64,000 bases of DNA, taken from positions 1,853,249-1,917,248 of the forward strand of contig JACKOH010000002.1 in NCBI GenBank assembly GCA_024234395.1, read 5' to 3'. The number at the start of each line of letters is the position of its first letter. Position 1 is the stretch's first letter. A program made the translations under genes and the position numbers. The stretch comes from Pseudomonadales bacterium (GTDB taxonomy: Bacteria > Pseudomonadota > Gammaproteobacteria > Pseudomonadales > Pseudohongiellaceae). The notes under the pieces are model-generated. The model saw only the letters and a list, made by a program, of their open reading frames with translations. It was not told the DNA's origin and did no database searches. Positions 17,012 to 25,216 of the stretch are shown in pieces.

Positions 17012-17337
17012 TGTTACGGCTTAGCACCTAAGCATGGCTTCCGCTTCCGTAACAAACACCTGACGGCCAGTACCATTGCGGATATCTACAAAGCGCGCTG
17101 GCAGATAGAACTGTTCTTCAAGTGCATGAAGCCGAACCTGAAAATCAAATCATTTGTTGTCACTTCCAAAACGCCGTGCTGACAGAAATCTGGATAGCTA
17201 TGTGCACATACCTGGTGATGGTCTGGATCAAATACAGCTGCCGTATCGATCTAAGTTTTCAGCAGATGATAAGACTTCTCCAACTCAATTTATTCGACCG
17301 CTGTGAACTACTTTCATTGTTGCCAGGGATCCTCTGA
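17012..17337 (+). pseudogene. IS4-family transposase C-terminal remnant
   Basis: The fragment reads HGFRFRNKHLTASTIADIYK then ARWQIELFFKCMKPNLKIKS, the C-terminal YREK-type region of IS4 transposases with the catalytic Glu in WQIELFF. A shift of one base near 17170 moves the frame to AVLTEIWIAMCTYLVMVWIK and QQMIRLLQLNLFDRCELL. The N-terminal two thirds with both catalytic Asp residues are absent. It is a dead fragment. Confidence 0.85.
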
Positions 17338-17376
17338 TTAATTATGGATCTGTTCGATTATTAATCAGAGGATCCC
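17326..17376. repeat. 17-bp perfect inverted repeat at the end of the IS4 remnant
   Basis: GGGATCCTCTGATTAAT (17326-17342) is exactly repeated in reverse complement at 17360-17376 with a 17-base loop. It overlaps the last transposase codons. It may be the IS terminus facing a second terminus, or a transcription-stopping hairpin. Confidence 0.7.
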
Positions 17377-17440
17377 CAGGTAATTCTTCCGGGCCACCAG
17401 GTGAACTAAACAGGCTGAAAAGCAAATCTGATTACGGCTA

Positions 17441-18082
17441 TCATGAATGTTTATGGGACAGCACTGATACTTTCTTTAAGCAGCCGTGACACCGTGACAA
17501 TCCAATACCCATCATTCCAGTTAAAAGAAGCGCCAGCATTCCAGGCTCTGGTACAGAGGATACAGTGGTTAATGACACATTATCGAGGAAATGGCCTATT
17601 GTGTCGCTACCACTCTGACCTGATGTGAATACCAGATTAGTCAGGCTGCCTGTGCCGATAAAATTGTAGGTGAACAAAGTGAAACCCGAAGTCACATGAG
17701 AACTGACGGACTGGCTGTAACCGTCTACCATGAAACTGAATTCACCGTCATCGGCTCGTCGCCTCTGAGCGAAAAAACTCAACAGATAAGCCTGACCAAG
17801 TACAGTTGAGAAGCTGTCACTCTGTAACTGAAATGGAATGTTCTGCCCAGGATGCGCATTGAGCTCGATGTAATAGTCACCAAATCCATTGGCAAGAAAC
17901 CCGTCCTTCTGAACCTCTATGTTGTTGACACCAGACCAGCCTGGCAGGGAAGCAAAATAGCTCCAGTCTCCGGATACGGTGTTACCACCCAGATCTTCGA
18001 ATCCACCATTGATAATCAGCGGTGCTGCTCCGGCATTTCCCGACAAGAAGAGTATAGCTGACATACAAATCCATTTGGTCAT
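17441..18082 (-). CDS. PEP-CTERM sorted extracellular protein
   Basis: I start at ATG 18082, which has AAGGGA upstream; an in-frame GTG (18100) is less likely. The 213-residue protein has a signal peptide (MTKWICMSAILFLSGNAGAA), a beta-sandwich part of the DUF642-like type (IINGGFEDLGG, GDYYIELN, FTYNFIGTG) and the C-terminal sorting signal VPEPGMLALLLTGMMGIGL followed by a basic tail. PEP-CTERM proteins are processed by exosortase and linked to exopolysaccharide production. No exosortase is in the window. The basic tail is longer than usual (about 20 residues). It is a single gene between an IS4 fragment and UrcA. Confidence 0.88.
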   Translation of the reverse strand: MTKWICMSAILFLSGNAGAAPLIINGGFEDLGGNTVSGDWSYFASLPGWSGVNNIEVQKDGFLANGFGDYYIELNAHPGQNIPFQLQSDSFSTVLGQAYLLSFFAQRRRADDGEFSFMVDGYSQSVSSHVTSGFTLFTYNFIGTGSLTNLVFTSGQSGSDTIGHFLDNVSLTTVSSVPEPGMLALLLTGMMGIGLSRCHGCLKKVSVLSHKHS

Positions 18083-18598
18083 AGTTTCGTCCCTTATCAC
18101 ACGTCCTACTTGTATTGATCTTTCTACCCTCTATGCAAGCATGTTTTGTGCCATATTCATAAATTCAGTTGTGTCCGATAATTTCCTACATAAATATTCA
18201 AAAACATGAACTCGTTCACATTTATCTTAGCAATATTCATTGAATCAGCTGACTATCACTGTCAGCTATTTTTACATATTCAGACGGAAGCCTATCCGAC
18301 GTCAATTGTACTTTGCGCGGCTGAGCGAACTGCTTTGGAGTAGGGACATTCACAAAAGTGTAGTGTGACCTCAAAAACTACGCGGTGATACGGTTGTACA
18401 GATTGCTACGAAACAACGACAAGATCAGAGTACGTCAAAGTGAAGCCTATTTTGAGTTTGTTGAATTGCCCCCAAAACTGAATGGGGCAGTTTTAAATGT
18501 AAATCAACGCCAAGGGGACAGACCAATCTGCCCTGCTCCCCTGGGTTGCTTGCAAGCTACTTGAAAGTTGCGTCACGAGTGCCTGAGAGATGTCAGGC
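18083..18598. other. Intergenic region, AT-rich, nothing assigned
   Basis: About 515 bases upstream of the PEP-CTERM gene. It has stop codons in all frames at short intervals, and a short GGGGCAG...CTGCCC pairing near 18483-18533 that may be a decayed palindrome. No gene seen. Confidence 0.4.
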
Positions 18599-18919
18599 TC
18601 AGTCCTTTGCCGCGACCCCGGAGTGCTTAATCGCACTCATTGCATCAGCTACTGCCTTTCGGTAACAGTTCCGGTTCGCACTCATTAGACTGAGCGAACC
18701 TGCCCGGCGAATGGTTTGCGGGCCGCAGACTTCGGCAGCCGCCTGGCGAATCCTGCGTTCCAGACGTTCGCGCCCCTCTACCGTGGACGCCACTGTCGGG
18801 TTGTAAGTGATGCTGATCTGTTCCTTTACCGTGCCAACATGTTTATCTTCTGCACTGGCCACAACCGGAGCAGTAAACGCGCACACTACTACCATATAAA
18901 AAATTGACTTCTTCATCAT
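18599..18919 (-). CDS. UrcA-family periplasmic protein
   Basis: The start at 18919 (MMKKSIFYMVV) is preceded by GGGAG at good spacing. The ~106-residue precursor has a signal peptide ending near VASA-ED. The mature domain shows the UrcA pattern: an ISITYNPTVASTVEGRERLERRI segment, AAAEVCGPQ with the first conserved Cys, and NCYRKAVADAMSAI with the second. The two Cys probably form a disulfide. The family is widespread but its function is unknown. Confidence 0.85.
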   Translation of the reverse strand: MMKKSIFYMVVVCAFTAPVVASAEDKHVGTVKEQISITYNPTVASTVEGRERLERRIRQAAAEVCGPQTIRRAGSLSLMSANRNCYRKAVADAMSAIKHSGVAAKD

Positions 18920-19011
18920 ACTGTCTCCCAATGAGTCATAAATGGTTAAGGTGCGCATCCTTGTTCATTCAGACGTGGATATGCGGAAAAAGTTAACACT
19001 TTTTTTCAGAA

Positions 19012-19230
19012 ATGTATGACCATGGCTGGAAGTCATTGTTTCAAAAGGGAAGACTGGGCATAATGATTGAGACACTGTGGTCTGATATGGATGTCAGGTA
19101 TCCCGCAAAGTATGCAGGTAAGAGTATAGTGATAGAAAACAAGTGGTATGAGGATTGGGTAGAACAAGAGCTCGATGACTTGATAAGCCTCATTGGCGCA
19201 TTTTTTTTGCTGCTTTCCCGATCGGCTTGA
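19012..19230 (+). CDS. Hypothetical short ORF
   Basis: A 72-codon frame from ATG 19012. Residues 20-60 (LWSDMDVRYPAKYAGKSI then VIENKWYEDWVEQELDDL) look protein-like and acidic, but match no family I know, and no ribosome-binding site is evident. It ends just before truncated repeat copy B. It may be a real small gene or the front of a truncated one. Confidence 0.3.
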   Translation: MYDHGWKSLFQKGRLGIMIETLWSDMDVRYPAKYAGKSIVIENKWYEDWVEQELDDLISLIGAFFLLLSRSA

Positions 19231-19295
19231 TCAATGCCGGAGTTGAAGAGCCCCGGGTATGGTCGATTACCAGGCTTCTGATGGGAATCAATCAA

Positions 19296-19379
19296 TTCAT
19301 TTTCGCCGTGTAAACTGCGCTTTTTCGCCAGATATTGCCTTGTCTTGCACTCACCTGAGAGTTTTTCAACAGGCTGTTA
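19296..19379. repeat. ~145-bp repeat family, truncated copy B
   Basis: Only the right ~84 bases are present (from CGTGTAAACTGCGC through the right terminus AGTTTTTCAACAGGCTGTTA). The left half is replaced by unrelated sequence at about 19296. The right terminus is the intact consensus. Confidence 0.8.
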
Positions 19380-19604
19380 GTCCTTAACCGGGTTTTTGCT
19401 CCCCTGTTTTTAACATTCCTCTTTAATTTTTCACTGGTCGGATTCACCTTTTCCAGACTGTTGATGTATCCACTCTGGAAATCGTTGCGTGAAAACTGAC
19501 AATTACCGGGACCTCCATCTTTTTGTTGTGCTAAGTACCGCGTTGCCGGCATCATGATTGAATCCATAGTGAGCCCGACCCTGCTGGAAACCTGTTGAGT
19601 AAAG
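19380..19604 (-). other. Possible gene remnant truncated by repeat copy B
   Basis: Leftward, a frame from about 19576 reads MDSIMMPATRYLAQQKDGGP and continues into the repeat, whose reverse strand supplies the last ~28 codons to a stop at 19292. The non-repeat part looks protein-like but is not recognised. This could be a decayed gene or chance. Nothing else in the region. Confidence 0.25.
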
Positions 19605-20366
19605 ATGCTTCGAACTGCCATACAATCCGCCCGGAACCATGACTGGTTTGCATCGATCACGGAGTTCGTTCTGTTGATTTTCGGCGTATTCCTCGGCTTT
19701 CAGCTCGATCGCTGGAACAGTAACCGAATTGATCAACTGGAGGCTGATGAGTATGGATTGCAGTTGCTCCAGGACCTGACTGTTTCACAGCAGGAAATGC
19801 AGCTGAGGATTGATTATTACGAGACCGCCAAAGAGTGGGGGCAGAAAGCACTGACCGCATGGGAGTCCGACACACCTTACCCACCTGCGCAACTGGTGAT
19901 TGCTTTTTATCAGGCCACCAATGCCATTCCTTCCTCGGTCTTCAGAGGTGCCTACGATGGTCTGACCACAAACGGCCTGCTCGTCCTGATTAACGGGCAG
20001 GAATTTGCTTCGAGGCTGGCTGCGTATTACGCACAACCACTGGACGATATACTGAACGCCGAGTCAGCCTATCGCGTGGAAATAAGAAGCCTGATTCCGG
20101 TGGATATTCAGGAAGCGGTTCGAGAAAGCTGTGCCATTGCGGGGTCTGCAGGGTTCCTCACTGAAACGTTGCAGCGGCAGTGTCAAATTGATATCTCTCC
20201 GTCCAGGGCAGCAGAAGTCATTGAAAATCTGACTGAGCAACCGGAACTGAAAAAGCAGCTGACTTACTCGATATCCAGTAACACCTTGTTCCGCTACATA
20301 CTCGAACTGAAGATTAAAGATACAGAGAATCTCCGAAGTATTCTCGCGGAGATTTATGGCGATTAG
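19605..20366 (+). CDS. Membrane-anchored protein of unknown function (DUF6090-like)
   Basis: The 253-residue protein has one N-terminal membrane span (TEFVLLIFGVFLGFQLDRW, residues ~19-37) directly followed by a long helical soluble domain with LQLLQDLTVSQQEMQLRIDY. This arrangement, a hydrophobic helix ending in [IV]QLDNWN-like residues and a coiled helical domain, resembles DUF6090-type proteins of marine bacteria. Function is unknown. No clear ribosome-binding site was seen; TTGAGTAAAG precedes the ATG. Confidence 0.65.
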   Translation: MLRTAIQSARNHDWFASITEFVLLIFGVFLGFQLDRWNSNRIDQLEADEYGLQLLQDLTVSQQEMQLRIDYYETAKEWGQKALTAWESDTPYPPAQLVIAFYQATNAIPSSVFRGAYDGLTTNGLLVLINGQEFASRLAAYYAQPLDDILNAESAYRVEIRSLIPVDIQEAVRESCAIAGSAGFLTETLQRQCQIDISPSRAAEVIENLTEQPELKKQLTYSISSNTLFRYILELKIKDTENLRSILAEIYGD

Positions 20367-20614
20367 CAAAGCTATCCAACTCATTGCCAGCCAGGGATCC
20401 ACTTCAGAATCCTTATCAATCGGGTCCGCTATAACAGTGCCCTTACCAACCGGGCCAGGGGAGATTTGTACTGTACATAATTACATGGGTTGCCCAAACC
20501 ATGTTCATTGAGGCAAAGTCGAATTAGATTGTCCCGAATGACGCTCCAGCACTCCACTCATTTCACAGTAAGCCGCCAGGTTCCGGGTGGTCAGATCAAT
20601 CGAGGAGACAGATC

Positions 20615-21307
20615 ATGCAACAAGAAGCGAAGAATACCAACTCGCGCAGGTCAGTTTTGTTGGGTCTTGGCGCTGCCGTCGCCGGCGCGACGGTGGTTTC
20701 AGCCCGGTCTGTGAATGCCCAGACAGGAAGTTCCGGGTTCCAGCCGGCCCGGCACCAGGTTGATGCCTGGTTTGATGAAATTCCAGGTGAGCACCGGGTT
20801 TTTATCGACACCGCAACGGCAAACGGTGGGGCAGAGGGTATCCTCTATGCGGGCAATCTCTGGAATGCACGGCGCACCGCGTATGCAGGAGAATCCGCTG
20901 ATTTCGCCATGGTGCTTTGCTTTCGCCATCTTTCCACACCGTTCGCGTTCAATGACGCCATTTGGGAAAAATACGGTCAGGTATTCAACGCATTGATGCA
21001 GATGCCGGACCCCAATACCGGTGTAGCGCCGACCTTCAATCTCATGCGCTCCGCTGAATACGGCCTGCGCCTGCCTAACCTGGGAACGACTCTCGATCAG
21101 GTGATTGACCTGGGTGTGCAGATCGCTATATGTGACGCGGCAACCCAGTTTGTATCGAATCAGATTGCCCAGGCCACGGGTGGGAGCCTTGAAATCATAT
21201 ACGGGGAGTTGAAGAACAACGCCATATCCGGCAGGTTTGTTTCGGCTGGCGTCATGGCGCTGACGCGTGCCCAGGAATACGGTTACAGCGTGCTGATTGC
21301 CGGTTAG
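20615..21307 (+). CDS. Tat-exported DsrE/DsrF-like protein
   Basis: The 230-residue precursor begins with a twin-arginine signal (NSRRSVLLGLGAAVAGATVVSA). The mature part resembles the DsrE-like fold: FAMVLCFRHLSTPFAFND near residue 95, a GVQIAICDAATQFVS strand-helix with a Cys at about 172, and a C-terminal FVSAGVMALTRAQEYGYSVL motif typical of exported DsrE-like proteins. The Cys could carry sulfur as in sulfurtransferase relatives, but activity is not established. GAGGAGAC precedes the start. A strong hairpin follows the stop. It appears monocistronic. Confidence 0.78.
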   Translation: MQQEAKNTNSRRSVLLGLGAAVAGATVVSARSVNAQTGSSGFQPARHQVDAWFDEIPGEHRVFIDTATANGGAEGILYAGNLWNARRTAYAGESADFAMVLCFRHLSTPFAFNDAIWEKYGQVFNALMQMPDPNTGVAPTFNLMRSAEYGLRLPNLGTTLDQVIDLGVQIAICDAATQFVSNQIAQATGGSLEIIYGELKNNAISGRFVSAGVMALTRAQEYGYSVLIAG

Positions 21308-21338
21308 CGGGTAATCGGTCTGCGATGTGTCGGATAAC

Positions 21339-21376
21339 AACGGCCGCCTGGAGACAATTGTCTGCAGGCGGCCGTT
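21339..21376. terminator. Bidirectional hairpin terminator between convergent genes
   Basis: AACGGCCGCCTG (21339-21350) pairs perfectly with CAGGCGGCCGTT (21365-21376); the loop contains AGACAATTGTCT, itself a palindrome. It lies between the DsrE-like (+) and cupin (-) genes. Rightward it is followed by TTCTATTCTT. Confidence 0.75.
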
Positions 21377-21382
21377 CGGATT

Positions 21383-21925
21383 CTATTCTTCGTATTTAAG
21401 ATCCATCACCTGATTGGGATCGCCACGGAAAATGATATAACCGATACTGTCGGTGACAATTTCATGCCAGCCGTGCGGCATGCCTTTGGGGATGATGGCA
21501 ATATCGCCCGGCTTTACTTTCTGCAATACGCCCCCTTTCACAACGCCACGCCACATTTCCCCGAGCAGGTCGCTGTGGGATACCTGGGGATCGACAAACT
21601 CACCTCCGGTGACCATGGTGCCCTCGCCGGAAACGATGTAATAAATTTCGTCCAGGTCGGTATGGGCGATTCCGGTTTCCTCGGGAGTCACCGGCGTCTT
21701 GCTGCGCTGCACAACCGACACCCCCATGAATTCCTCACCAACATCCACATGGCGGACTACGATATCGCTCACGGTGCTGCCATTGGCAAGATTGACCAGG
21801 CCCTGGTCAAAAACTGCTTCCACTTCCTTGCGATTGATGATGATCGAGCCTTCCTCTTGGGCCATCGCGGTGCCGGCCGTTACAGCACAGAACAGAAAGG
21901 ACAGGGTTACTGACAAGGTTTTCAT
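21383..21925 (-). CDS. Secreted cupin-domain protein
   Basis: The start MKTLSVTLSFLFCAVTAGTA at 21925 has GGAGAG upstream. After signal cleavage (AMAQ) the ~155-residue mature protein is a single cupin. Motif 1 is GIAHTDLDEIYYIVSGEGTM (His, Asp and Glu as metal ligands) and motif 2 VKPGDIAIIPKGMPHGWHE with the last His ligand. It is probably a metal-binding periplasmic isomerase or dioxygenase-like protein; the substrate is unknown. It lies 45 bp downstream of the pectin acetylesterase-like gene on the same strand, so the two may act on related sugar-derived compounds. Confidence 0.85.
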   Translation of the reverse strand: MKTLSVTLSFLFCAVTAGTAMAQEEGSIIINRKEVEAVFDQGLVNLANGSTVSDIVVRHVDVGEEFMGVSVVQRSKTPVTPEETGIAHTDLDEIYYIVSGEGTMVTGGEFVDPQVSHSDLLGEMWRGVVKGGVLQKVKPGDIAIIPKGMPHGWHEIVTDSIGYIIFRGDPNQVMDLKYEE

Positions 21926-21970
21926 AGAGTTCTCTCCGGGTTTTTGTTGTTCCTTTGCGGCAGGCAAGCG

Positions 21971-23167
21971 CTATTCGTCTGGAGCTGCGGCACAACCTTT
22001 TACTTCATTGACGCAGCTGATATCAGGCACGGTTCCGCCGTTGATCAGGGTATTCACCCAGTCGACGAACCGCTCGCCTTCCACCTGGTAGCTGTAGAAA
22101 ATCGGACTGCGCAGAATTGTATGCACGCTGCCGCCCGCGGTGTAGGTATGCAGTGCATCGACCGCACTCTCGATTTCCACGTAATGATTGAGAATGCGCT
22201 CGGCCAGGCTGAAGCTGCCCGGTGCGTCACCCAGCAGGTAGGTGAAGTTGTACTGCACTTCGTCTTCGGCGGCATTGTACTGGGCGATGGTCAGGTTGGG
22301 GCTGTGATTGGCGCTGGCGATATAGAAATCTTCGAAGGTCAGGTTGTCATTGGTTTTGCCTGAATATTCCGGCCATTCCGGCAGTATCGCGGCGGTGTTC
22401 CAGGCATTGAATGTGACCGGCAGGTTGGGGCTGTTGTAGCCGCCGGCAGCGTCGGCGATCAGTACTACCGGCGCTTCGCCGTAGTGTTCCGCCACCATGC
22501 CGGCATAGAATGATGAGCCTATTGCCCCGGCGCTGCTGCCACCGATCACCACCCGTGCCGGGTCGTCAAAATTCTGATACACCCAGTCCAGAACCGTGCT
22601 GCTGTTGGCGTAGCCATTGTGGTAGGTGTTGATCGTCACCTCCCCACCTTCCGCGTCGGTGTAACTGTAAAAATGCTCCCCGGCGCCCACGAAGACATCA
22701 CCGGTGCAGTAGGGAAGAAATACCATGTTGTAGTCGTTGAAAGGATTCTCCGCCACACCTTCTGCGAAGATGCCATGCCCCAGGGCCGGGTTGTTAGCAT
22801 CCATGTCGGCAAACGGGCTGTGCACGTTGGGCTGACTGTTCAGGTCGCAGGCCTGACCGAACCAGCAGGCGCCGCCACCGTTGAAATAAATCAGCAGGTT
22901 GTCGCTGTCGGCGGCGGTCTTCGCGTAGAACTGGTAAGGGGTGCCGGCCGAGCACAGCCCTCCGGTGGGGATCGCGTTCCAGCCGCTGTCCAGGTCCGCC
23001 ACGTTTGGCAGAGTTGTCTGGGCCGCCACTGCCGTACTGAGAAGCAGGCTTATCGCAAGCAGGCTTACCTTTACTGCTGCCACTCCTGCACTCAAACCAT
23101 TCGCCAGCCGTAAAACCCTTGTTACTCTCCGTAGCCTGGTAACTCTCAAACTCCTCAGCTTCGTCAT
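21971..23167 (-). CDS. Secreted pectin acetylesterase/Notum-family hydrolase
   Basis: The 398-residue precursor has a long basic N-terminus and a hydrophobic segment (VSLLAISLLLSTAVAAQ). The mature enzyme shows the family's FNGGGACWFGQACDL oxyanion/Cys segment, a GGSSAGAIGS nucleophile elbow (Ser near residue 212), a later Asp in IADAAGG, and a His in SVHTILRSP. Even numbers of Cys suggest disulfides. Members remove acetyl groups from pectin or acyl groups from other targets. Together with the GH88/105-like gene at 7 kb this hints at use of acetylated uronic-acid polymers, but they are not linked. The gene shares a strand with the cupin. Confidence 0.87.
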   Translation of the reverse strand: MTKLRSLRVTRLRRVTRVLRLANGLSAGVAAVKVSLLAISLLLSTAVAAQTTLPNVADLDSGWNAIPTGGLCSAGTPYQFYAKTAADSDNLLIYFNGGGACWFGQACDLNSQPNVHSPFADMDANNPALGHGIFAEGVAENPFNDYNMVFLPYCTGDVFVGAGEHFYSYTDAEGGEVTINTYHNGYANSSTVLDWVYQNFDDPARVVIGGSSAGAIGSSFYAGMVAEHYGEAPVVLIADAAGGYNSPNLPVTFNAWNTAAILPEWPEYSGKTNDNLTFEDFYIASANHSPNLTIAQYNAAEDEVQYNFTYLLGDAPGSFSLAERILNHYVEIESAVDALHTYTAGGSVHTILRSPIFYSYQVEGERFVDWVNTLINGGTVPDISCVNEVKGCAAAPDE

Positions 23168-23264
23168 CCGTTCACCTCTTTTTCCTCGCCAACATCAGGG
23201 TAAATTCATGCTACCCCCTGGAATGTTGCTTGTCGACACGAGGCAGTCGATCCGGTCCCGCTGG

Positions 23265-23933
23265 CTACTCTGGGGGTTCCGGGTGGTCGTTGTTGCTGGC
23301 ATTGATGCGGAACCAGGCGGCGACGCCGTACCGTTCCCGTCTGGTGGGCAGGACCTCGTGGGGAAAGTCTTCGCTGAGGAACAGCACCAGGGTCCCAAAC
23401 CCCGGCACCACGCGAACCAGTTCCTCATCGCTCTCCGGCGCATAAATCACCAGCTCGCCGCCCTGATCCGGTTCCCAGCCGCGATTGAGATAGGTGACCA
23501 GGGACAGGACCCGGTTGGAGCGGCCCTTGAAGGCGTCCAGGTGCTTGCGATAGAAATCCCCGTGCTGATACAGGGAAAAGTGGGATTCCAGGGAAAACAG
23601 GCCCAGGAACAGCCGCCGGTTGAGGTACTGCATCAGCTGATCCAGCCAGGTCAGCCAGCCGGTGCCGCCGGGATGCTCCTCGCTGATCCAGTGAATCCGG
23701 TCCCGACGGACAAATTTATTGCGCATCTGGCGGGACCCGCGGCCGATTCTGGCGACATGAAAGGCGCCGGCTTCCAGGTTGGCAAGATAGTCCAGCAGGC
23801 CCCGGGTCAGGGGCTCCGGCAACACTGCCGGCAACACCACATAGCCCTGGGATTCAAGCCCACAGGCAATGCTTTCGAACAGGGAGTCGTCGGGAGGCAA
23901 CTGCTGGCAGTTGCGGGAGAGGGCCAGGTTCAT
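23265..23933 (-). CDS. 2-oxoglutarate/Fe(II) oxygenase, prolyl-hydroxylase-like
   Basis: The 222-residue protein belongs to the P4Hc/SM-20 type. The iron ligands are visible in KHLDAFKG (His-x-Asp, residues ~136-138) and DFPHEVLPTRRERYGVAAWF (distal His and the Arg that binds 2-oxoglutarate). The core strand is NRVLSLVTYLNRGWEPDQGG. No signal peptide. Bacterial members hydroxylate prolines on proteins such as EF-Tu or modify small molecules. The target here is unknown. Confidence 0.9.
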   Translation of the reverse strand: MNLALSRNCQQLPPDDSLFESIACGLESQGYVVLPAVLPEPLTRGLLDYLANLEAGAFHVARIGRGSRQMRNKFVRRDRIHWISEEHPGGTGWLTWLDQLMQYLNRRLFLGLFSLESHFSLYQHGDFYRKHLDAFKGRSNRVLSLVTYLNRGWEPDQGGELVIYAPESDEELVRVVPGFGTLVLFLSEDFPHEVLPTRRERYGVAAWFRINASNNDHPEPPE

Positions 23934-24042
23934 GGTTCGGTGCTTCGCGGCGCAGAATTTTTGCCTATTTATCCCAATCGGGGCTGCCTGGCAAGTAACT
24001 TTGACCTTCGCAGTGAATGCACGAGGTCACCGCCGGTGGCGG

Positions 24043-24996
24043 TTACTCCTTGATTGCCTGATCCGCCGGAATTGGCGGCTGTATCGCTGCAGACAGTCGT
24101 GCTTCCGCCTCCACGAACACCCGGCGCACATTAAGAAAGGTTTTTTTGATCGCTTCGTCCAGTTGCGCCACGCTCTGTTCTATCTCCGTCGCCGAGGCCG
24201 AATCGCTGAATTCGACACTCAGGTTGACCAGGATATATTCCGGGCCCATGTGCATGGTCAGGACTTCGTTGACATTGTCGATCAGCGGAATCCGGGCAGC
24301 CAGCTTACGGATGCCTTCCACCACCTCGACGTTGGCCCGTTCCCCGATCAGTAGACCCTTGGTTTCCCTGGCCAGCCACACGGCCGTACTGCCGAGTATC
24401 AGTCCGATCAGAATCGAGGCGATTCCGTCCAGGTACAGATTGCCGGTAACCTGGGTCAGTACCGTGGCCAGGAGTGCCACCAGCAGTCCCAGCATGGCGG
24501 CGGAATCCTCGAACAGCACCACAAACATGGAGGGGTCCTTGCCGCGCTGCACCGCTTCGATATAGCCCATGGCACCGCGTGCCTTGTTGAATTCACGCAG
24601 CGCAAAAAGCCAGGCGCCACCCTCGAATACCAGCGCCAGTGACAGCACCACGTAATTGACCAGCAGGTTATCCAGTGGCTGGGGATCGGTCAGCCGGTGA
24701 ATGCCCTCGTAGACGGAAATGCCGGCTCCCACCGCAAAGATCAGAATCGCGACCACGAAGCTCCAGAAATAAATTTCCTTGCCATGGCCGAACGGGAATC
24801 GCTCGTCGGCGGGCTTGCTGGATTTTTTCAGTCCATAGAGCAGCAACACCTGGTTGCCGGTGTCGACTACTGAATGCACGCCCTCCGACAGCATGGCCGA
24901 GCTGCCGGTGATCGCGGCGGCGATGAACTTCATGATGGCGATGAGGGTATTGCCGGTCAGGGCGGCATAGATGACCAGTTTGCGGGACGAGGCCAT
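24043..24996 (-). CDS. Cation diffusion facilitator (CDF) family transporter
   Basis: The 317-residue protein has six predicted membrane spans. The first metal site lies in the EGVHSVVDTGNQVLLL segment (His/Asp near residues 41-45), the second-half site in VLFEDSAAMLGL (Asp near 161). An FPFGHGKEIYFWSFV segment between spans 2 and 3 marks the SLC30A9-like branch. The C-terminal cytoplasmic domain (from ~210) has the usual ferredoxin-like pattern with VLTMHMGPEYILVNLSVEF. CDF proteins export Zn, Fe, Mn or Co by proton antiport; the metal cannot be fixed. It is a single gene. Confidence 0.92.
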   Translation of the reverse strand: MASSRKLVIYAALTGNTLIAIMKFIAAAITGSSAMLSEGVHSVVDTGNQVLLLYGLKKSSKPADERFPFGHGKEIYFWSFVVAILIFAVGAGISVYEGIHRLTDPQPLDNLLVNYVVLSLALVFEGGAWLFALREFNKARGAMGYIEAVQRGKDPSMFVVLFEDSAAMLGLLVALLATVLTQVTGNLYLDGIASILIGLILGSTAVWLARETKGLLIGERANVEVVEGIRKLAARIPLIDNVNEVLTMHMGPEYILVNLSVEFSDSASATEIEQSVAQLDEAIKKTFLNVRRVFVEAEARLSAAIQPPIPADQAIKE

Positions 24997-25216
24997 GAAC
25001 GACGGTCTCCGGTAATTCGACGGGTGGGATTAGCTGACCGGCTCAGGCTGGCACTGGCTTTGCCAAACCGGGGGCGCTGTTAATGTCGGTAATGCCGGCG
25101 TGCTTTCGACGCCGACTTTGCCGTCAATGCAGGCAGTGCCGGCGCTGAGGCCAGTCGCAAAAGCTGATAAAAGATCCAGGCCGGCTGCTGCCAGCCTGGA
25201 TTCGGTGGGGCCTGCC

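Noticed and set aside
22941..24053. Rightward open frame (370 codons) across the pectin acetylesterase and oxygenase genes
   Set aside because: It overlaps two well-supported leftward genes and shows no domain.
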